From NCBI GenBank assembly GCA_000814665.1, contig JWIH01000025.1, forward strand, positions 372,001-436,000: a DNA stretch of 64,000 bases, read 5' to 3'. This DNA is from Pseudoalteromonas flavipulchra NCIMB 2033 = ATCC BAA-314. GTDB lineage: Bacteria; Pseudomonadota; Gammaproteobacteria; Enterobacterales; Alteromonadaceae. The notes beneath the pieces were generated by a model. It was given only the letters and a program-made list of their open reading frames with translations. It was not told the origin of the DNA and made no database searches. How positions within the stretch are numbered: the first letter of the stretch is position 1; every line of letters begins with the position of its first letter. The translations under genes were made by a program, and so were the position numbers. Below, one piece after another: positions 62,767-64,000 of the stretch.

Positions 62767-64000
62767 ATGTTACACATCATCCAATCGAATCGAATGGAAA
62801 TCTTGCAGGCGCAACTCTGCACACTCATAAAATCAGCACCACTCACTAACCCTTTTGCAAAAGAAGTGGTGTTAGTACAATCTCCTGGTATGTCTGAATG
62901 GCTCAAACTAGGTATGAGTCAGCACTTAGGAATAAGTGCACAGGTCGACTTTCCATTACCATCTAGCTTCATTTGGAAGCTATACCAAAATTTCATTGAT
63001 GATGTTCCCAAGGAATCCGCTTTTAATAAAAGCAATATGACTTGGAAGCTATTTACGCTGTTACCTGACTGCATTGATAAGCCTCAATATATTGCGCTTA
63101 AGCACTATTTAGGTGACGACCCGTCAGGAATTAAACTCTTTGCCCTGTGTGAAAAAATTGCCGACGTTTTTGACCAATATTTAATGTACCGCCCCCAGTG
63201 GATTGAACTTTGGGATCAGGGCCAAGATACGCTTATAGATGTGGATGTTGAAGCCATCGCCCCTTGGCAGCCTGATCTCTGGCGTCGTTTAGTCCACCAT
63301 GTTGAAGCACTTGAACAAAGTTCATATCACCGTACCAACATGCACGATCAGTTACTGCAAGGGCTGGCCAATGCACCAGAAGGCAAACTTCCCGAGCGGA
63401 TCTGTATATTTGGACTGTCGGCCATATCGACCAGTCAGCTTGATATTTTTCAAGCGCTTGGCCAAAAAACGAATGTATTTTTATTCTTTTTTAACCCCAG
63501 TGAACACTACTGGGGAGATTTAGTCGATGAGAAGACTCAAGCTAAAGTCGCTGCAAAATACGCCAAGATGCCAGAACTCGAAGCGAAAGACGGCGAGTAT
63601 TATTACATTGGCAATCCACTCCTTTCTTCATGGGGAAAGCTTGGGCGTGACTATTTTGAGCAATTATTGCAGCTTGATGCCAGTTGGATAGATGGATTTG
63701 ATGACGCGTTTGATGACAGCCTGCTTGGCCAGGTACAGCAAGAGATCTATCAGTTGGCATTTAAAGGAGAGTCGTTAACCGCGGATCCAAATTGGTTTGT
63801 TTCGCAGCAGGGCAAGTTACCCATTATGGCGGATGATACCAGTATCGTTTTTCAGGATTGCCACACGCCACTGCGTGAAGTCGAGCGACTCCATGATTAT
63901 TTACTCAATCTGTTTGAACAAAATCCAAGCCTGACGCCTAAAGACATTATCGTCATGATGCCTGATGTGGGCACCTATTCGCCATTTATTAAAGCGGTAT
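62767..64000 (+). CDS. recC: Exonuclease V gamma subunit RecC, 3'-truncated by the window
   Basis: The frame is open from an ATG at 62767 to the right edge (411 codons seen of roughly 1,100). The N terminus reads MLHIIQSNRMEILQAQL, and VLVQSPGMSEWLKLGMSQHL, AQVDFPLPSSFIWKLY and DDVPKESAFNKSNMTWKLF align closely with E. coli RecC. It recognises Chi in the RecBCD repair nuclease. recB and recD would be expected to the right. Confidence 0.93.
   Translation, partial: MLHIIQSNRMEILQAQLCTLIKSAPLTNPFAKEVVLVQSPGMSEWLKLGMSQHLGISAQVDFPLPSSFIWKLYQNFIDDVPKESAFNKSNMTWKLFTLLPDCIDKPQYIALKHYLGDDPSGIKLFALCEKIADVFDQYLMYRPQWIELWDQGQDTLIDVDVEAIAPWQPDLWRRLVHHVEALEQSSYHRTNMHDQLLQGLANAPEGKLPERICIFGLSAISTSQLDIFQALGQKTNVFLFFFNPSEHYWGDLVDEKTQAKVAAKYAKMPELEAKDGEYYYIGNPLLSSWGKLGRDYFEQLLQLDASWIDGFDDAFDDSLLGQVQQEIYQLAFKGESLTADPNWFVSQQGKLPIMADDTSIVFQDCHTPLREVERLHDYLLNLFEQNPSLTPKDIIVMMPDVGTYSPFIKAV

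Noticed and set aside
63299..63760. Short open frames on both strands near the right edge
   Set aside because: They are shadows of recC, whose frame is open and closely similar to known RecC.

Overview
The window reads as a chromosomal segment of a marine gammaproteobacterium, most likely Pseudoalteromonas or a close relative. Grounds are moderate-to-low GC, Alteromonadales-like proteins, the aspS-ruvCAB-tolQRAB-pal-cpoB backbone, a large tRNA-Lys array and ovothiol genes. The genus is an inference from protein appearance, not a search result.

Layout. 0-4.3 kb: a truncated DUF2254 membrane protein, a small PH-like membrane protein, a GNAT acetyltransferase, an XRE regulator and a secreted S1 protease. 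4.5-17.4 kb: a tightly packed minus-strand operon (TonB-dependent receptor, three-part ABC transporter, LysA-type decarboxylase, SbnA-like and SbnB-like enzymes, MATE exporter, HisC-like aminotransferase), with a convergent DUF1015/ParB-like gene at its end. SbnA and SbnB make L-2,3-diaminopropionate in staphyloferrin B synthesis, so this looks like a metallophore production and uptake locus. Both the receptor gene and the DUF1015 gene carry Zur-box-like sequences (core ATGTTATA), and a Fur-like box lies further upstream of the receptor. A zinc- or dual-metal-regulated metallophore is the best reading.

17.5-34 kb: mixed metabolic, acetyltransferase, transporter and regulator genes. These include an uncharacterised tandem paralogue pair (20.8-22.5 kb), a group II PLP decarboxylase opposite a MocR regulator, a MarR-HlyD-DUF2955 efflux unit with palindromic operators, and a LysR/SLAC1 pair. 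34.1-37.4 kb: ovothiol synthesis, ovoA followed by a PLP enzyme that fits OvoB, with a terminator hairpin between them. 37.5-40.4 kb: a YSC84 lipoprotein, a Bcr/CflA exporter and an M48 protease.

40.4-42.6 kb is a decayed AT-rich patch: two fragments of a YgjP metallopeptidase gene flank an intact divergent YgjP gene, followed by a frameshifted GFA gene and a small double-glycine-leader peptide gene. 43.6-53.6 kb is core genome: aspS, ruvCAB, and the Tol-Pal envelope system. The 1-kb gap before tolQ appears to hold a minus-strand small RNA gene.

53.7-55.0 kb holds eight identical tRNA-Lys(UUU) genes. The last four are each preceded by a ~125-nt element made of the first 19 nt of the tRNA plus a structured insert with GGA-loop hairpins resembling CsrA-binding RNAs. 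Then follow nadA, tRNA-Ser(GGA), a patch of orphan hypothetical genes (56.4-58.6 kb), a periplasmic solute-binding-like protein, a TetR regulator divergent from an Old Yellow Enzyme with twin operators, a GGDEF cyclase, and the 5' part of recC running off the right edge.
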